Origin: an uncultured bacterium
GTDB taxonomy: Bacteria; Verrucomicrobiota; Kiritimatiellia; CAIKKV01; CAITUY01
Length of the DNA: 12,414 nt
Direction: 5' to 3'
Assembly (NCBI GenBank): GCA_903934155.1
Contig: CAIZMS010000001.1
Location: forward strand, 1 to 12,414
A program made the translations under genes and the position numbers. The notes under the pieces were generated by a model. The model did no database searches and was not told the DNA's origin. It saw nothing but the letters and a program-made list of their open reading frames with translations. Positions within the stretch are counted from its first letter, which is position 1. Every line of letters begins with the position of its first letter. Of this stretch, positions 1 to 7,843 are shown in pieces.

Positions 1-1
1 C

Positions 2-493
2 ACCTCCCAGATTTTTGACACCAAGATTGATTCTCCAGTGTATTCCACCATCAACTGGAATGCCTACTGCCCGAACAACACCTTGATTAAACTCAAGGTT
101 CGTACCGGCGCCAATGAAACCTTGTCGGATGCCCCCGCCTGGTCCAATGTAACCGCCTTCCTCACCTCACCCGCCACGATCACCTGCGGAAACAAAAAGT
201 ACATCCAGTTCCAAGCCATTTTGGATCCCGATTACTACGGGTGGAACAGTCCGAAATTGAAGGATGTGACGATCAAGTGGACTGGCGCCACGAAGGTTGT
301 CGATATCGGAGCCACCATGACCAAAGGACCAAGTTACGGAATTTGTGAAGTCACCGTGGACGGGATCCCCCTGACGAAAGGATTGCGTGTGGATTTGGAA
401 ATTTATGAGGATATCCTTGGATGGGGGTCAACGCCAAAGCGGCTCACTTCATCGATGACGACAGAAATTGAACCGAGAAACACAGGTAAATAG
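2..493 (+). CDS. C-terminal part of a probable secreted/pilus-associated protein (5' end outside window)
   Basis: The frame is open from the first base of the window, so only the last 163 residues are visible and no start can be given. A GTG at 38 is not a credible start because coding sequence continues upstream of it. The segment is beta-rich with many Thr, Asn, Gly and Trp and no membrane helix. It begins with a stretch (SQIFDT, then YSTINW and LKVRTG) like the sandwich modules at the ends of secreted bacterial proteins. It continues through YIQFQA, LKDVTIKW and YGICEVTVDG, and has three cysteines. I do not recognise a named family. It ends 16 bp before the first PilX-like gene, whose Shine-Dalgarno follows directly, so the two are probably co-transcribed. 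By context it may be another minor pilin or a pilus-tip or surface protein. Confidence 0.75.
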   Translation, partial: TSQIFDTKIDSPVYSTINWNAYCPNNTLIKLKVRTGANETLSDAPAWSNVTAFLTSPATITCGNKKYIQFQAILDPDYYGWNSPKLKDVTIKWTGATKVVDIGATMTKGPSYGICEVTVDGIPLTKGLRVDLEIYEDILGWGSTPKRLTSSMTTEIEPRNTGK

Positions 494-509
494 ACAGGCG
501 AGGTGGATC

Positions 510-1685
510 ATGAAAACAACATTACAAACCGGGTTTCAAAAACAGTCCGGAGCCGCTTTAGTGGCGGTCATGGGAATTGTCTTCCTGATTGCCATTGTTG
601 CCGCCACCATGGTGGCGATGGGTCGCCAACAGGTTTTTTCGGCAGTTCATCTTCGCGATTATGTGAAAGCCCAGATGATCTCCGAAGCGGGCGCCAACCA
701 GGCCTACAATGTCATGAAAACGAACTTTGCGGCACGATTGGATTCCAACAATTTCCCCCCAACACCCTTTGATGGCGGGAACTATGACGCCACCGTAATC
801 TCGATCAGTTCAAACAAAGCCTCCATTACATGCACCGGCCTATACGGAAGCGCCACCGCCATTACCAAGGTAGATATTCAGAACTTTCCCTCCACCACCA
901 CCAACGGGGCACCGGCCCCCGGGGTAGATCCTTACGGCTTCGCCATTCTGGGCGGCGGTGACTTGGGCTGGGCCGGAAATTCAGACATCAATCTTAGCAA
1001 CGGCTGGATGCACTGCAATGGAACGTATTCCGCCAACGGAATCAACATCGTCCGGGGAAATGTGGCCTCCCATTTGGGAATCAACATGGTCGGCGGCGCC
1101 ACCATCACCGGCACCGGGAAAGCCCCCTCAATCTCAGGAGGCGGCGTGGGCGACCCCGTGGTGGCCCCCGTTCCGATTGTTTCAATTCCCGACATTGACC
1201 TGACGCCGTACTACAATGTGGCTCTGGCCAATGGCCAGGTTTTCCCCAGCGGGAAAGCTCTCTCAGGAGACATCGCTCCACCCGGCGGCGTCATGTGGGT
1301 CAACGGCTCGATGTCCGTGGGCAATGGCACCTTTACCGGTTGTTTTATCGCCACCGGAGCGATTGAAATGAAAACCACAGGCAATAACACCATTACGTTC
1401 AGCAAGGTCAACCAATATCCGGTTCTCGCCTCCCGGGATGGGACCATCACGGTTAAACAAGCCAAAACGCTTACCTTCAATGGGTTGATTTACTGCAAAA
1501 CCGGAAGCTTCGATAAACAGGGGAACGGCGATGTTTACGGAACAGGCGCCATCATCGCCGCAGGTAATGTGTCAAAAAACGGAGGATGGTCGGGAATGCT
1601 TTACAGCGATCCCACCCCCATCCCTCCGGGCGGAGCCAACACCTCCAGCCGGGATAAAGTGATAATTATGGCATGGCAGGAATAA
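510..1685 (+). CDS. PilX-like pilus assembly protein, copy 1
   Basis: 391 residues. A short polar N-terminus (1-13) is followed by GAALVAVMG and one hydrophobic helix at about 14-37, then RQQVF, as in PilX/GspK-type minor pilins that tether by an N-terminal helix and lack the classical +5 Glu. The next 40 residues (HLRDYVKAQM, EAGANQAYN) continue the helix. The remaining ~310 residues are a Gly/Asn/Thr-rich, short-strand beta region with repeated patterns (GNSDINLSNG, TGAIEMKTTGN, GAIIAAGNVS), suggesting a beta-helix or similar fold. Four cysteines are spread through it. I chose ATG 510 because GAGG at 500-503 lies 6 bp upstream; the in-frame ATG at 468 would overlap the previous gene and adds unrelated residues. 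The likely role is minor pilin or pilus-associated surface protein. The fold and function of the C-terminal region are inferred. Confidence 0.82.
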   Translation: MKTTLQTGFQKQSGAALVAVMGIVFLIAIVAATMVAMGRQQVFSAVHLRDYVKAQMISEAGANQAYNVMKTNFAARLDSNNFPPTPFDGGNYDATVISISSNKASITCTGLYGSATAITKVDIQNFPSTTTNGAPAPGVDPYGFAILGGGDLGWAGNSDINLSNGWMHCNGTYSANGINIVRGNVASHLGINMVGGATITGTGKAPSISGGGVGDPVVAPVPIVSIPDIDLTPYYNVALANGQVFPSGKALSGDIAPPGGVMWVNGSMSVGNGTFTGCFIATGAIEMKTTGNNTITFSKVNQYPVLASRDGTITVKQAKTLTFNGLIYCKTGSFDKQGNGDVYGTGAIIAAGNVSKNGGWSGMLYSDPTPIPPGGANTSSRDKVIIMAWQE

Positions 1686-1730
1686 ATACGGTAGTATTCA
1701 GTAAGGTTAAAAAGTAAGGCAAGGTGAATT

Positions 1731-2906
1731 ATGAATTCCTCGAATCACTCCAAGCTTCTTGATCGAACGGGATCAGCATTACTCGCGGTAATGGGAATCG
1801 TGTTCCTGATTGCCGTTGTGGCCGCCAGCATGGTGGCCACCGGGCGCCAGCAGGTCTTTGCCGCCGCCCATCTTCGAGACTATGTCAAGGCGCAGATGAT
1901 CGCCGAGGCGGGCGCCAACCAGGCCTACAACCTCATCAAAACCAATTTTGCCGCCCGTCTGGATCCAAACAATTTCCCGGCAACAGGGTTTGACGGCGGA
2001 ACCTACGATGCCGCCGTTATATCCGTGGCTTCGAATACGGCCTCCATCTCCTGTACGGGCCTTTACGGAACCGCAACGGCCATGATCAAGGTGGATGTTA
2101 GAAACATACCGACACTCACCACCAACGGAGCTCCGGTGCAGGGCGTGGGATCGTATGGATTTGCCATTCTGGCCGGAGGCGATCTCGGTTGGGCTGGAAA
2201 TTCGGACATGCAGATGAGCAACGGCTGGATGCATTGCAACGGAACCTATTCCGCCAATGGGATCAACATCGCACGGGCCAATGTGTCTTCCTGCATGGGA
2301 ATCAGCCTGGTGGGCAATGCTACCATCACCGGTATTGGAAAAGCGCCCTCGATTTCAGGAAGTAACATTGGGCAACCCATCGTGGCCAGCGTGCCGACGG
2401 TGACCATCCCTGATATTGATCTGACTCCTTATTATAACACCGCCCTCGCCAATAATCAGGTGTTCTCCAGCGGAAAATCCCTGTCTGGAACCGTGACACC
2501 CAATGGCGGCGTCATGTGGGTCAACGGGTCGATGTCCTTTGGAAACGGCACCTACAATGGCTGTTTCATTGCAACAGGAGCAATCGAATTAAAAACAACC
2601 GGCAATGGAGAAATTGCCTTGAACAAAGTGAATCGATACCCGGTGCTTGCCTCGCGGGATGGGACCATCACCGTGAAGCAAGCCAAAACACTTTATTTGG
2701 ACGGTCTGATTTACTGTAAGACGGGCAGCTTCGACAAGCAGGGCAATGGCGATGTTCTGGGGTCCGGAGCCATTATCGCCGCAGGCAATGTGTCCAAAAA
2801 CGGCGGGTGGTCGGGAATGCTTTACAGCGATCCCACCCCTGTGCCACCCGGAGGCAGCCTGGCCGCCTCCAAGGACAAAGTGATCATTACCGCATGGCAA
2901 GATTAA
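1731..2906 (+). CDS. PilX-like pilus assembly protein, copy 2 (tandem paralogue)
   Basis: 391 residues, the same length as the upstream copy. My hand alignment needs no gaps and gives about 296/391 identities (76%). Domain order is the same: polar tail 1-13, hydrophobic helix ~14-37, then a long Gly/Asn-rich beta region. The first 13 residues share only Met. The helix and the last ~100 residues (YPVLASRDGTITVKQAKTL, IYCKTGSFDKQGNGDV, NVSKNGGWSGMLYSDPTP) are nearly invariant. It has five cysteines, four shared with copy 1 and one extra in SSCMG. AAGGTG at 1721-1726 supports ATG 1731. It lies 45 bp after copy 1 with no terminator between, so it should belong to the same transcript. No hairpin terminator is evident after it. 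Confidence 0.82.
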   Translation: MNSSNHSKLLDRTGSALLAVMGIVFLIAVVAASMVATGRQQVFAAAHLRDYVKAQMIAEAGANQAYNLIKTNFAARLDPNNFPATGFDGGTYDAAVISVASNTASISCTGLYGTATAMIKVDVRNIPTLTTNGAPVQGVGSYGFAILAGGDLGWAGNSDMQMSNGWMHCNGTYSANGINIARANVSSCMGISLVGNATITGIGKAPSISGSNIGQPIVASVPTVTIPDIDLTPYYNTALANNQVFSSGKSLSGTVTPNGGVMWVNGSMSFGNGTYNGCFIATGAIELKTTGNGEIALNKVNRYPVLASRDGTITVKQAKTLYLDGLIYCKTGSFDKQGNGDVLGSGAIIAAGNVSKNGGWSGMLYSDPTPVPPGGSLAASKDKVIITAWQD

Positions 2907-2933
2907 GATCACAGAAATGAGCACCCCGCTTGC

Positions 2934-2961
2934 TTGACATAACTCAACAACGGCGTATGGT
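2934..2961 (+). promoter_or_regulatory. Sigma70-type promoter for the PAS protein gene
   Basis: A perfect -35 box TTGACA (2934-2939) is followed after 16 bp by TATGGT (2956-2961, 4/6 to consensus). Transcription would begin near 2968, about 22 nt before the ATG at 2991. It lies in the only gap of size between the PilX-like genes and the PAS gene, so the PAS gene probably forms its own transcription unit. Confidence 0.6.
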
Positions 2962-2990
2962 ATAGGGTTCACTATTGAGATAGGGCGATC

Positions 2991-4160
2991 ATGATTACTC
3001 GTGCATCCCAAACCATGCGGATTGATATATCTCCTGACTTAAAGGAGGCGCTTCGGAAGCATGACAGGGAACGTGGCGTCATGCCGAGCCCCGAACTTCC
3101 CCCGACTATTCCCAACCAACCCACCAGTCATTCCGCACTCGGTGATGCTGATTTCCAGGAACTTTTCCAAAGCGTCTACGATGGCGCCATTATCGCCACG
3201 CTGTCGGGCAAGATCGTGGATGCCAATAGCCGCGCTGTCGATTTTCTGAAGTATTCCCGAGCGGAACTGATTACCCTCAGTTTAACCGATGTCATATCGG
3301 GCTCCGATGCCGACACCCTGACAACCCTCCATACCGGAATCGAAAAGGACCGATTCATCCTGATTCAGGCCTATTGCACCCGAAAGGATCAGGTTCTTTT
3401 CCCTTCCGAAATCGCGGTTAACCGGGTGAAAATTCGTGGCAAAAGTTATCTCAGCTGCTTCATCCGCGACATCAGCTGGCGACGCCAGGCTGAAGAAATG
3501 TTGCGTACCATCAATAAGGCCATCCAAAACGCGGCAACCGGCATCGCAATAGCTGATCTGGAGGGACAGATTGACTATATCAATCAGGCTGGCGCTCAAC
3601 TCTTTGGTGAAGCCAAGCCGGAAACACTCGTCGGGCGAAATCTCGACACCCTGATTACCGATCAGGATTCGAACATGGCCATGCGGGACAATGTCAAAAA
3701 TGGAGAAAACTGGACCGGCCAGATAACCCTCCGAAAAAAAGACGGATCCACCCTGTGCGCACAGCTCGCCGCCGCGCCCAATCGGGATACCGATGAGCAA
3801 CTGGTCGGAATGGTGCTTTCATTCCTGGATATCAGCGACCGTATCCGAGCCCAGGAAGCGGAAACCAAGGCGGAAAGACAACGGGTCATGGTTGAAAGCC
3901 TCGGAGCCGCCTGCCATCACCTGGGTCAACCCGCCACCGTCCTCCTGGCCAGCTTGGAATTGCTTCAACGGGTGCGCCCGGCGGATAAGGCGATGAGTGA
4001 AGAACTGCTCACCTCTAGCATTGATGCGGCCGAATCACTGAGGGAAATGCTTCACAATCTCAACGACATCACCGAATACCGCACCAAGGCCTATATTGAA
4101 AACTCATCATCGGACGACACGCTCCAGTCCCGAATTCTGGATGTCACCCGACAGAATTGA
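2991..4160 (+). CDS. Double-PAS sensor protein with HisKA-like helix but no ATPase domain
   Basis: 389 residues, no signal peptide or membrane segment, so cytosolic. After a ~50-residue polar leader come PAS 1 (~55-165; FQSVYDGAIIATLSGKIVDA, ending FIRDISWRR) and PAS 2 (~172-288; NAATGIAIADLEGQIDYIN, ending SFLDISDRIRAQEA). A helical stretch (~285-365) follows, in which HHLGQP (309-314) matches the H-x-L-x-x-P core of a HisKA box with His309 as candidate phosphoacceptor. The acidic residue that normally follows this His is His310 here. The protein ends ~25 residues after the second helix (LHNLNDITEYRT), so the N, G1 and G2 boxes of a kinase ATPase domain are absent, and the following DNA codes for another gene on the opposite strand. 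It may be a phosphotransfer or dimerising adaptor, or a partner of a separate kinase. AGGG upstream supports ATG 2991; ATG 3015 is an alternative. Confidence 0.8.
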   Translation: MITRASQTMRIDISPDLKEALRKHDRERGVMPSPELPPTIPNQPTSHSALGDADFQELFQSVYDGAIIATLSGKIVDANSRAVDFLKYSRAELITLSLTDVISGSDADTLTTLHTGIEKDRFILIQAYCTRKDQVLFPSEIAVNRVKIRGKSYLSCFIRDISWRRQAEEMLRTINKAIQNAATGIAIADLEGQIDYINQAGAQLFGEAKPETLVGRNLDTLITDQDSNMAMRDNVKNGENWTGQITLRKKDGSTLCAQLAAAPNRDTDEQLVGMVLSFLDISDRIRAQEAETKAERQRVMVESLGAACHHLGQPATVLLASLELLQRVRPADKAMSEELLTSSIDAAESLREMLHNLNDITEYRTKAYIENSSSDDTLQSRILDVTRQN

Positions 4161-5292
4161 CTGTGGCGCGAAGCACCTCGACCGTCTGATCGGCGGTTCT
4201 TTCCCAGCGAAAGGATGACGCCCGCGCTTTCGCCCGTTGAATCACTTGTTCACGCTCCAAACCATCAAGTTTCAATAATTCCTTGAACTGCCGCGCCAGT
4301 TCCGGAGGGGTGCCATCACAATACCGGATGGAGTCCCCGCCAATCTCCCGCATTGGGCCCCGCTCCGTTGTCAACACCGGCGTCCCCGCCGCCATGGCCT
4401 CAAGCACCGGAAGGCCAAATCCCTCATACAGGGAGGGAAAGGCAAAAACGGCCGCCCCCTGATACAACGCCACCAAGTCCCGTCGATCCAATCCGCGTAG
4501 CCGTTTCACGCGCTCCCGCTGGGGCCCCGATAACCTCTCCAACGCCGCGCTGACAAGCGACTCACCCCGCCGCTCCGCTCCGACCAGAACAAGATTGAAC
4601 CGGGATTCTTCCGCCAGGATTCCAAACGCCTCAACCAGTGAGTGGATATTTTTATGCGGATAGGTGTTCGCCACGCAGAACACATAGGGCTCAGGAGGAA
4701 TCAACGCGGCTCGCCGTGTCTTTCCTTCTTCCCCAGTCATCATCTGACTGAATTCAGATCCCGCTGCCAAATGAATTGGAATGATCTTTTCGCGGGGCAC
4801 ACCCACATGGCGAATAATCTGGCTACGGCTAAATTCTGAAAGCGTAATCACCCGTCTCGCGACACGCAGGGCAAGAGGGACCAGAAAACGGGTCGCCCAC
4901 AGGGCCGCAAGCGACAAATCCTGAGGGAATTCACAGTATTGCATATCGAGCACCGAAACCACCTGGGGACAGGGTGCCCGAAACGGGGCCGTATAGCCCG
5001 GCGACCACAAGACATCCACCCCCGCCAGACGGGCGGCTCGGGGAAGACAAAACTGCTCCTGGAGAATCCGCACGGATCGCCGACTCGCCGAAAAGCCCAT
5101 CGGGCGAAGCGTAACCGTCTTCACCCCGGAAAAAATCTGTTCAAATAAACTTTGATTTTCCTTGTTGGTGAAAAGCACCCACTGAATTTCAGGATGCTGG
5201 GGCACAGCATATCGCAGGATATCCCGCAAATAGGTTTCAGATCCACCCACTTCTCCGGGGATCAAAAAAAGAGTGTTAATTCCAACTTTCAT
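4144..5292 (-). CDS. GT4-family glycosyltransferase (GT-B fold)
   Basis: 382 residues, normal length for the family. The N-terminal Rossmann half opens with MKVGINTL and a glycine-rich acceptor loop GEVGGSETYLRDI (~13-25). VARRVITLSEFSRSQI (~144-159) and VGVPREKI lead to the C-terminal nucleotide-sugar half (VANTYPHKNIHSLVEAF, ~207-223). The signature EX7E motif is intact in SLYEGFGLPVLEAM, with Glu290 and Glu298. Such retaining enzymes transfer a sugar from a nucleotide donor onto a lipid-linked glycan at the cytoplasmic membrane; donor and acceptor cannot be read from sequence. It starts 4 bp after the radical SAM gene stop, so it is the last gene of a minus-strand operon. AGGAG (complement of 5304-5308) lies 11 bp before the ATG. 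Its last 17 bp overlap the end of the convergent PAS gene. Confidence 0.9.
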   Translation of the reverse strand: MKVGINTLFLIPGEVGGSETYLRDILRYAVPQHPEIQWVLFTNKENQSLFEQIFSGVKTVTLRPMGFSASRRSVRILQEQFCLPRAARLAGVDVLWSPGYTAPFRAPCPQVVSVLDMQYCEFPQDLSLAALWATRFLVPLALRVARRVITLSEFSRSQIIRHVGVPREKIIPIHLAAGSEFSQMMTGEEGKTRRAALIPPEPYVFCVANTYPHKNIHSLVEAFGILAEESRFNLVLVGAERRGESLVSAALERLSGPQRERVKRLRGLDRRDLVALYQGAAVFAFPSLYEGFGLPVLEAMAAGTPVLTTERGPMREIGGDSIRYCDGTPPELARQFKELLKLDGLEREQVIQRAKARASSFRWERTADQTVEVLRATVNSVG

Positions 5293-5296
5293 GCCG

Positions 5297-6721
5297 TCAC
5301 GCTCTCCTCACCACCCTGAGCAATGAACAAAACCCCGACAGCATGGCTTTCCATAGGCGCGGATGACCGCCGATGTGAAGAGCCTGACGCCACAACACCC
5401 CCGGGCGAAAGTAGAACTCCCTGAGCAATTGGGAGCGCGTGGCCTCCAGATCTTCCTGCGTCAGTCCATGCGGCACAAAAACAGTATTGACGATGTTCAT
5501 TTTCCGCCAGTCGCGATCGAACATCCCCGCCTGATCCGCCAGAGAATACAGCTCACTTCCTGGAAAGGGAGTCATTTGCATCACCGTAATATCATCCAAG
5601 GGGAGCGAACACGCAAACCGCCGGGTTCGCTGGAGGGATTCCAGGGTCTCGCCGGGGAATCCAACAATGAAAAAACCTTTTGTCCGTAATCCCGCCTCGC
5701 GGCTCCACTGGATCGCCTGGCGGATTTGATCAAGATCCAGACGCTTACACATGGCCTTGAGAATCTCAGGATCCCCGCTCTCGATGCCATAGGATATTTG
5801 CCAGCATCCCGCACGGCGCATCAGACGCAACAAATCAGGATCCACCCGGTCCGCGCGCCCCAGACAGGACCAGCTTATCTTAAGCTTTTCCTGAATCAAC
5901 CGCTCGCAGAACTCTCGAACCCGCTCCTTCACGATCACAAAGGTATCGTCCTCAATCAACAGTTCACGAACCCCATAACGGTCATAAAGATCCCGGACAA
6001 GGCTGACGGCATATTCCGGACTGTAGGCACGACACTGATTTCCAAACACGGACCGATCGCAGAATTTACACTGATTCGGACATCCTCTGGTCAAGACGAT
6101 GGAGGCGCAGGGCCAGCGCCGGATGCGGGAGGGGGACGGCTTGAAGAGCACGGGAAACCCTTCCAGCAAATCCCATGCGGGCAACGGCAAGGTGTCCAAA
6201 TTGGAAATGAGGGCACGTGCAGGATATCTCCGAACAACAGTCCCTACCCGTCTCGCCGTTCCGGCAATACCATCCGGGAAATGATCACCCGCATCCAGAC
6301 GACCCAGAATTTCCCTCAATGTATCCTCACCCTCTCCCAATACCGCCAGATCCAATGCCGGAAAGGCGTTGAGGGTTTCCTCGGGAAGCGCCGTAACATG
6401 ACATCCTCCGATAAGGGTCAACGCGCACGGCAAAGTAGTCTTCACTCGAGTGGCGAGAGCAGAGATCGGGATAATATCAGATGTTGTTGCTGAAAACCCG
6501 ACGCAGTCCGGCGAAAAATCCAAAATCTCCTTCAAGGTTGACTCGGGATCAAGCCCCCGTGCGGATGATTCAATGACTTTAACCGTTGCACCAGCCTGTC
6601 GAGCGACGGCGGCAAGAGAAAGCAACCCGAACGAAGGTTCGGTGCTGCCCGCACCGGAAAAAAGCCCATAGCGCTCCCCCATGCTTACGGGAGCCGAAAC
6701 CAGCACCAGACGCACCCTCAT
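5297..6721 (-). CDS. Radical SAM protein with N-terminal cobalamin-binding-type domain
   Basis: 474 residues. The N-terminal domain (~1-150) has the B12-binding Rossmann pattern of BchE-like enzymes: VRLVLVSAP, FGLLSLAAVA, DCVGFSATTSD, GGCHVTALPEETL (106-118) and LAVLGEGED. The DxHxxG motif that supplies the lower axial cobalt ligand is not present, as in several members of this class. The radical SAM core (~205-410) has the [4Fe-4S] motif TRGCPNQCKFC (Cys214, Cys218, Cys221), then LIEDDTF, ISYGIESGD and KGFFIVGFPGET. Family members carry out methylations, cyclisations and rearrangements on lipids, sugars or cofactors; the substrate is unknown. Its ATG overlaps the DUF2304 stop in an ATGA (6718-6721), indicating translational coupling, and the GT4 gene follows by 4 bp. 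Context suggests a modification of an envelope glycan or its lipid carrier. Confidence 0.9.
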   Translation of the reverse strand: MRVRLVLVSAPVSMGERYGLFSGAGSTEPSFGLLSLAAVARQAGATVKVIESSARGLDPESTLKEILDFSPDCVGFSATTSDIIPISALATRVKTTLPCALTLIGGCHVTALPEETLNAFPALDLAVLGEGEDTLREILGRLDAGDHFPDGIAGTARRVGTVVRRYPARALISNLDTLPLPAWDLLEGFPVLFKPSPSRIRRWPCASIVLTRGCPNQCKFCDRSVFGNQCRAYSPEYAVSLVRDLYDRYGVRELLIEDDTFVIVKERVREFCERLIQEKLKISWSCLGRADRVDPDLLRLMRRAGCWQISYGIESGDPEILKAMCKRLDLDQIRQAIQWSREAGLRTKGFFIVGFPGETLESLQRTRRFACSLPLDDITVMQMTPFPGSELYSLADQAGMFDRDWRKMNIVNTVFVPHGLTQEDLEATRSQLLREFYFRPGVLWRQALHIGGHPRLWKAMLSGFCSLLRVVRRA

Positions 6722-7080
6722 GGAACCGCCCCATCAGCCTTTTGGCTCCCCTTGGTTTCCTCCAGTATCGCCAACCGCTGTGTCAGGCGCTTGATCTGTC
6801 GGCGATGCGCTGAAATGATCATGGAAAACTGCAGGCACATCAAGAGAATGACCATGAATCCTAATAAAAACAGAGTGGTGGTGGCCGTAACCGCACCAAT
6901 CAAGTCCGATAATTTCACCAGCCATTCATAATGCAGCACCAAAGCGATAATCCCAACCCCGATTCCCAGCCAGAGCCAGCAGTAGGCAATATCCAAAAAA
7001 CCCTTTTGAACCAGGCGAAAAATCAGCACCAGCAGCAAAACGCCGATAATCAGTGAAACGATAAACTGTTGATACAACAT
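6718..7080 (-). CDS. DUF2304-family small membrane protein
   Basis: 120 residues with three predicted membrane helices (~5-23, 32-50, 69-90), then a charged C-terminal helix (AHRRQIKRLTQRLAILEE, ~91-108) likely to coil in the cytoplasm. The spacing and the WLWLGIGVGI segment fit DUF2304, small proteins usually coded beside DPM1-like GT2 glycosyltransferases, as here. They are thought to assist or anchor those enzymes, but no catalytic role is established. I chose ATG at 7080 because AAGGAG (complement of 7088-7093) sits 7 bp upstream. A longer frame to 7152 would read into the end of the GT2 gene and lacks such a site. The stop overlaps the next start by 4 bp. Confidence 0.85.
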   Translation of the reverse strand: MLYQQFIVSLIIGVLLLVLIFRLVQKGFLDIAYCWLWLGIGVGIIALVLHYEWLVKLSDLIGAVTATTTLFLLGFMVILLMCLQFSMIISAHRRQIKRLTQRLAILEETKGSQKADGAVP

Positions 7081-7087
7081 GGGTTGG

Positions 7088-7093
7088 CTCCTT
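7088..7093 (-). promoter_or_regulatory. Ribosome binding site fixing the DUF2304 start
   Basis: AAGGAG on the minus strand lies 7 nt before the ATG at 7080. It lies partly in the 16-bp gap after the GT2 stop codon (7097-7099). It decides the short 120-residue start over the longer open frame. Confidence 0.75.
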
Positions 7094-7096
7094 TTC

Positions 7097-7843
7097 CTAA
7101 GATTCCAGACCACTCTTCCAACGCCGCCAACGCGAAGTGTTAAGCCGAACAATAAACAGGGAAAGCAGCATTTTCATTCCGTAATAAAGGGGTTTCCAGC
7201 CGTCATGCATGGAGGCTCCGCCAGAGCGCGATACCATCCGTACCGGGACCTCTCCCAATCGCAACCCCGCTTCATGGGCCATTAACAGGACATCGGCATC
7301 CGGGTAATCGCAAGGGAAAACACCACTGGAAAAAAACCGGATCGCACGGCGATTCAATCCTTGAAACCCGCTCGTCGGGTCTGAAAACCGCCGCCCAGTC
7401 AAGATCAGCAACAGAACCCCGAAAAACCGTTGCCCCATCCGTCTGCAAAAAGACGCCTGAAACGAACTTCCACCCGCCGCATAACGGGATCCGATGACAA
7501 TATCAAACGGCCCTTCCTGCAAGGCATTGAGCAAAGCCGGAAGTTCACTGGCAAGATGCTGTCCATCACTGTCCATCTGGAGGACAACATCATATTTTTT
7601 TTGTGCAGCGTAGATGTAAGCGGTCTCCAAACTGGCTCCATACCCCATCTGGACCGCATGAGAGAGCACGATGGCTCCTGCTTCCATCGCTTCGGCTCCC
7701 GTCGCATCAGAAGATCCGTCATTCACCACCACAATATCCGCCCCGGATAATACAGAGGCAACACCCCGAATCACGGCACCAATACGCCCTTCTTCATTCA
7801 AGGCGGGCATGATCACGAGCGTTTTTTTGGGTTCAGGTTTCAT
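7097..7843 (-). CDS. GT2 glycosyltransferase, DPM1-like (polyprenyl-phosphate sugar synthase type)
   Basis: 248 residues, a single GT-A domain. Visible motifs are MPALNEEGRIGAVI (12-25), VVVNDGSSDAT (38-48), the metal/nucleotide motif QMDSDGQH with Asp91 and Asp93, GSRYA (118-122) and SDPTSGF (154-160). There is no multi-helix membrane domain, only a hydrophobic, basic C-terminus (MLLSLFIVRL, then RWRRWK) that may bind the membrane. Enzymes of this type move a sugar from a nucleotide donor to undecaprenyl phosphate, giving a lipid-linked donor for GT-C transferases outside the membrane. It is the first gene of the minus-strand operon. DUF2304 follows by 16 bp, and the GT-C/TPR gene is divergent across a 79-bp gap. 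I see no strong Shine-Dalgarno before the ATG at 7843, so this start is moderately certain; the fit to the family N-terminus supports it. Confidence 0.9.
   Translation of the reverse strand: MKPEPKKTLVIMPALNEEGRIGAVIRGVASVLSGADIVVVNDGSSDATGAEAMEAGAIVLSHAVQMGYGASLETAYIYAAQKKYDVVLQMDSDGQHLASELPALLNALQEGPFDIVIGSRYAAGGSSFQASFCRRMGQRFFGVLLLILTGRRFSDPTSGFQGLNRRAIRFFSSGVFPCDYPDADVLLMAHEAGLRLGEVPVRMVSRSGGASMHDGWKPLYYGMKMLLSLFIVRLNTSRWRRWKSGLES

Larger units (their letters stand above)
510..2906 (+). repeat. Tandem gene duplication (two PilX-like copies)
   Basis: The units 510-1685 and 1731-2906 are direct diverged copies, both exactly 1176 bp including the stop. Protein identity is about 76% without indels. 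Many nucleotide differences are at third positions, for example across the shared segment at 1435-1460 and 2655-2680. This looks like an old duplication held under purifying selection for length and C-terminal sequence. Confidence 0.85.

Noticed and set aside
468..509. Earlier ATG for PilX-like copy 1
   Set aside because: It overlaps the upstream gene, has no matching segment in copy 2, and the ATG at 510 has a good ribosome binding site and gives equal lengths for the two copies.
1779..3011. Minus-strand open frames opposite PilX-like copy 2
   Set aside because: They mirror the codon pattern of the plus-strand gene and show no domain, start signal or conservation between the two copies.
4138..4300. 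A frameshifted ATPase domain after the PAS gene
   Set aside because: No N, G1 or G2 box appears in the three plus-strand frames, and the region is fully used by the opposite-strand glycosyltransferase.
5726..6493. Plus-strand open frame of 255 residues inside the radical SAM gene
   Set aside because: It is antisense to a gene with clear catalytic motifs; composition is low-quality and no domain is recognisable.
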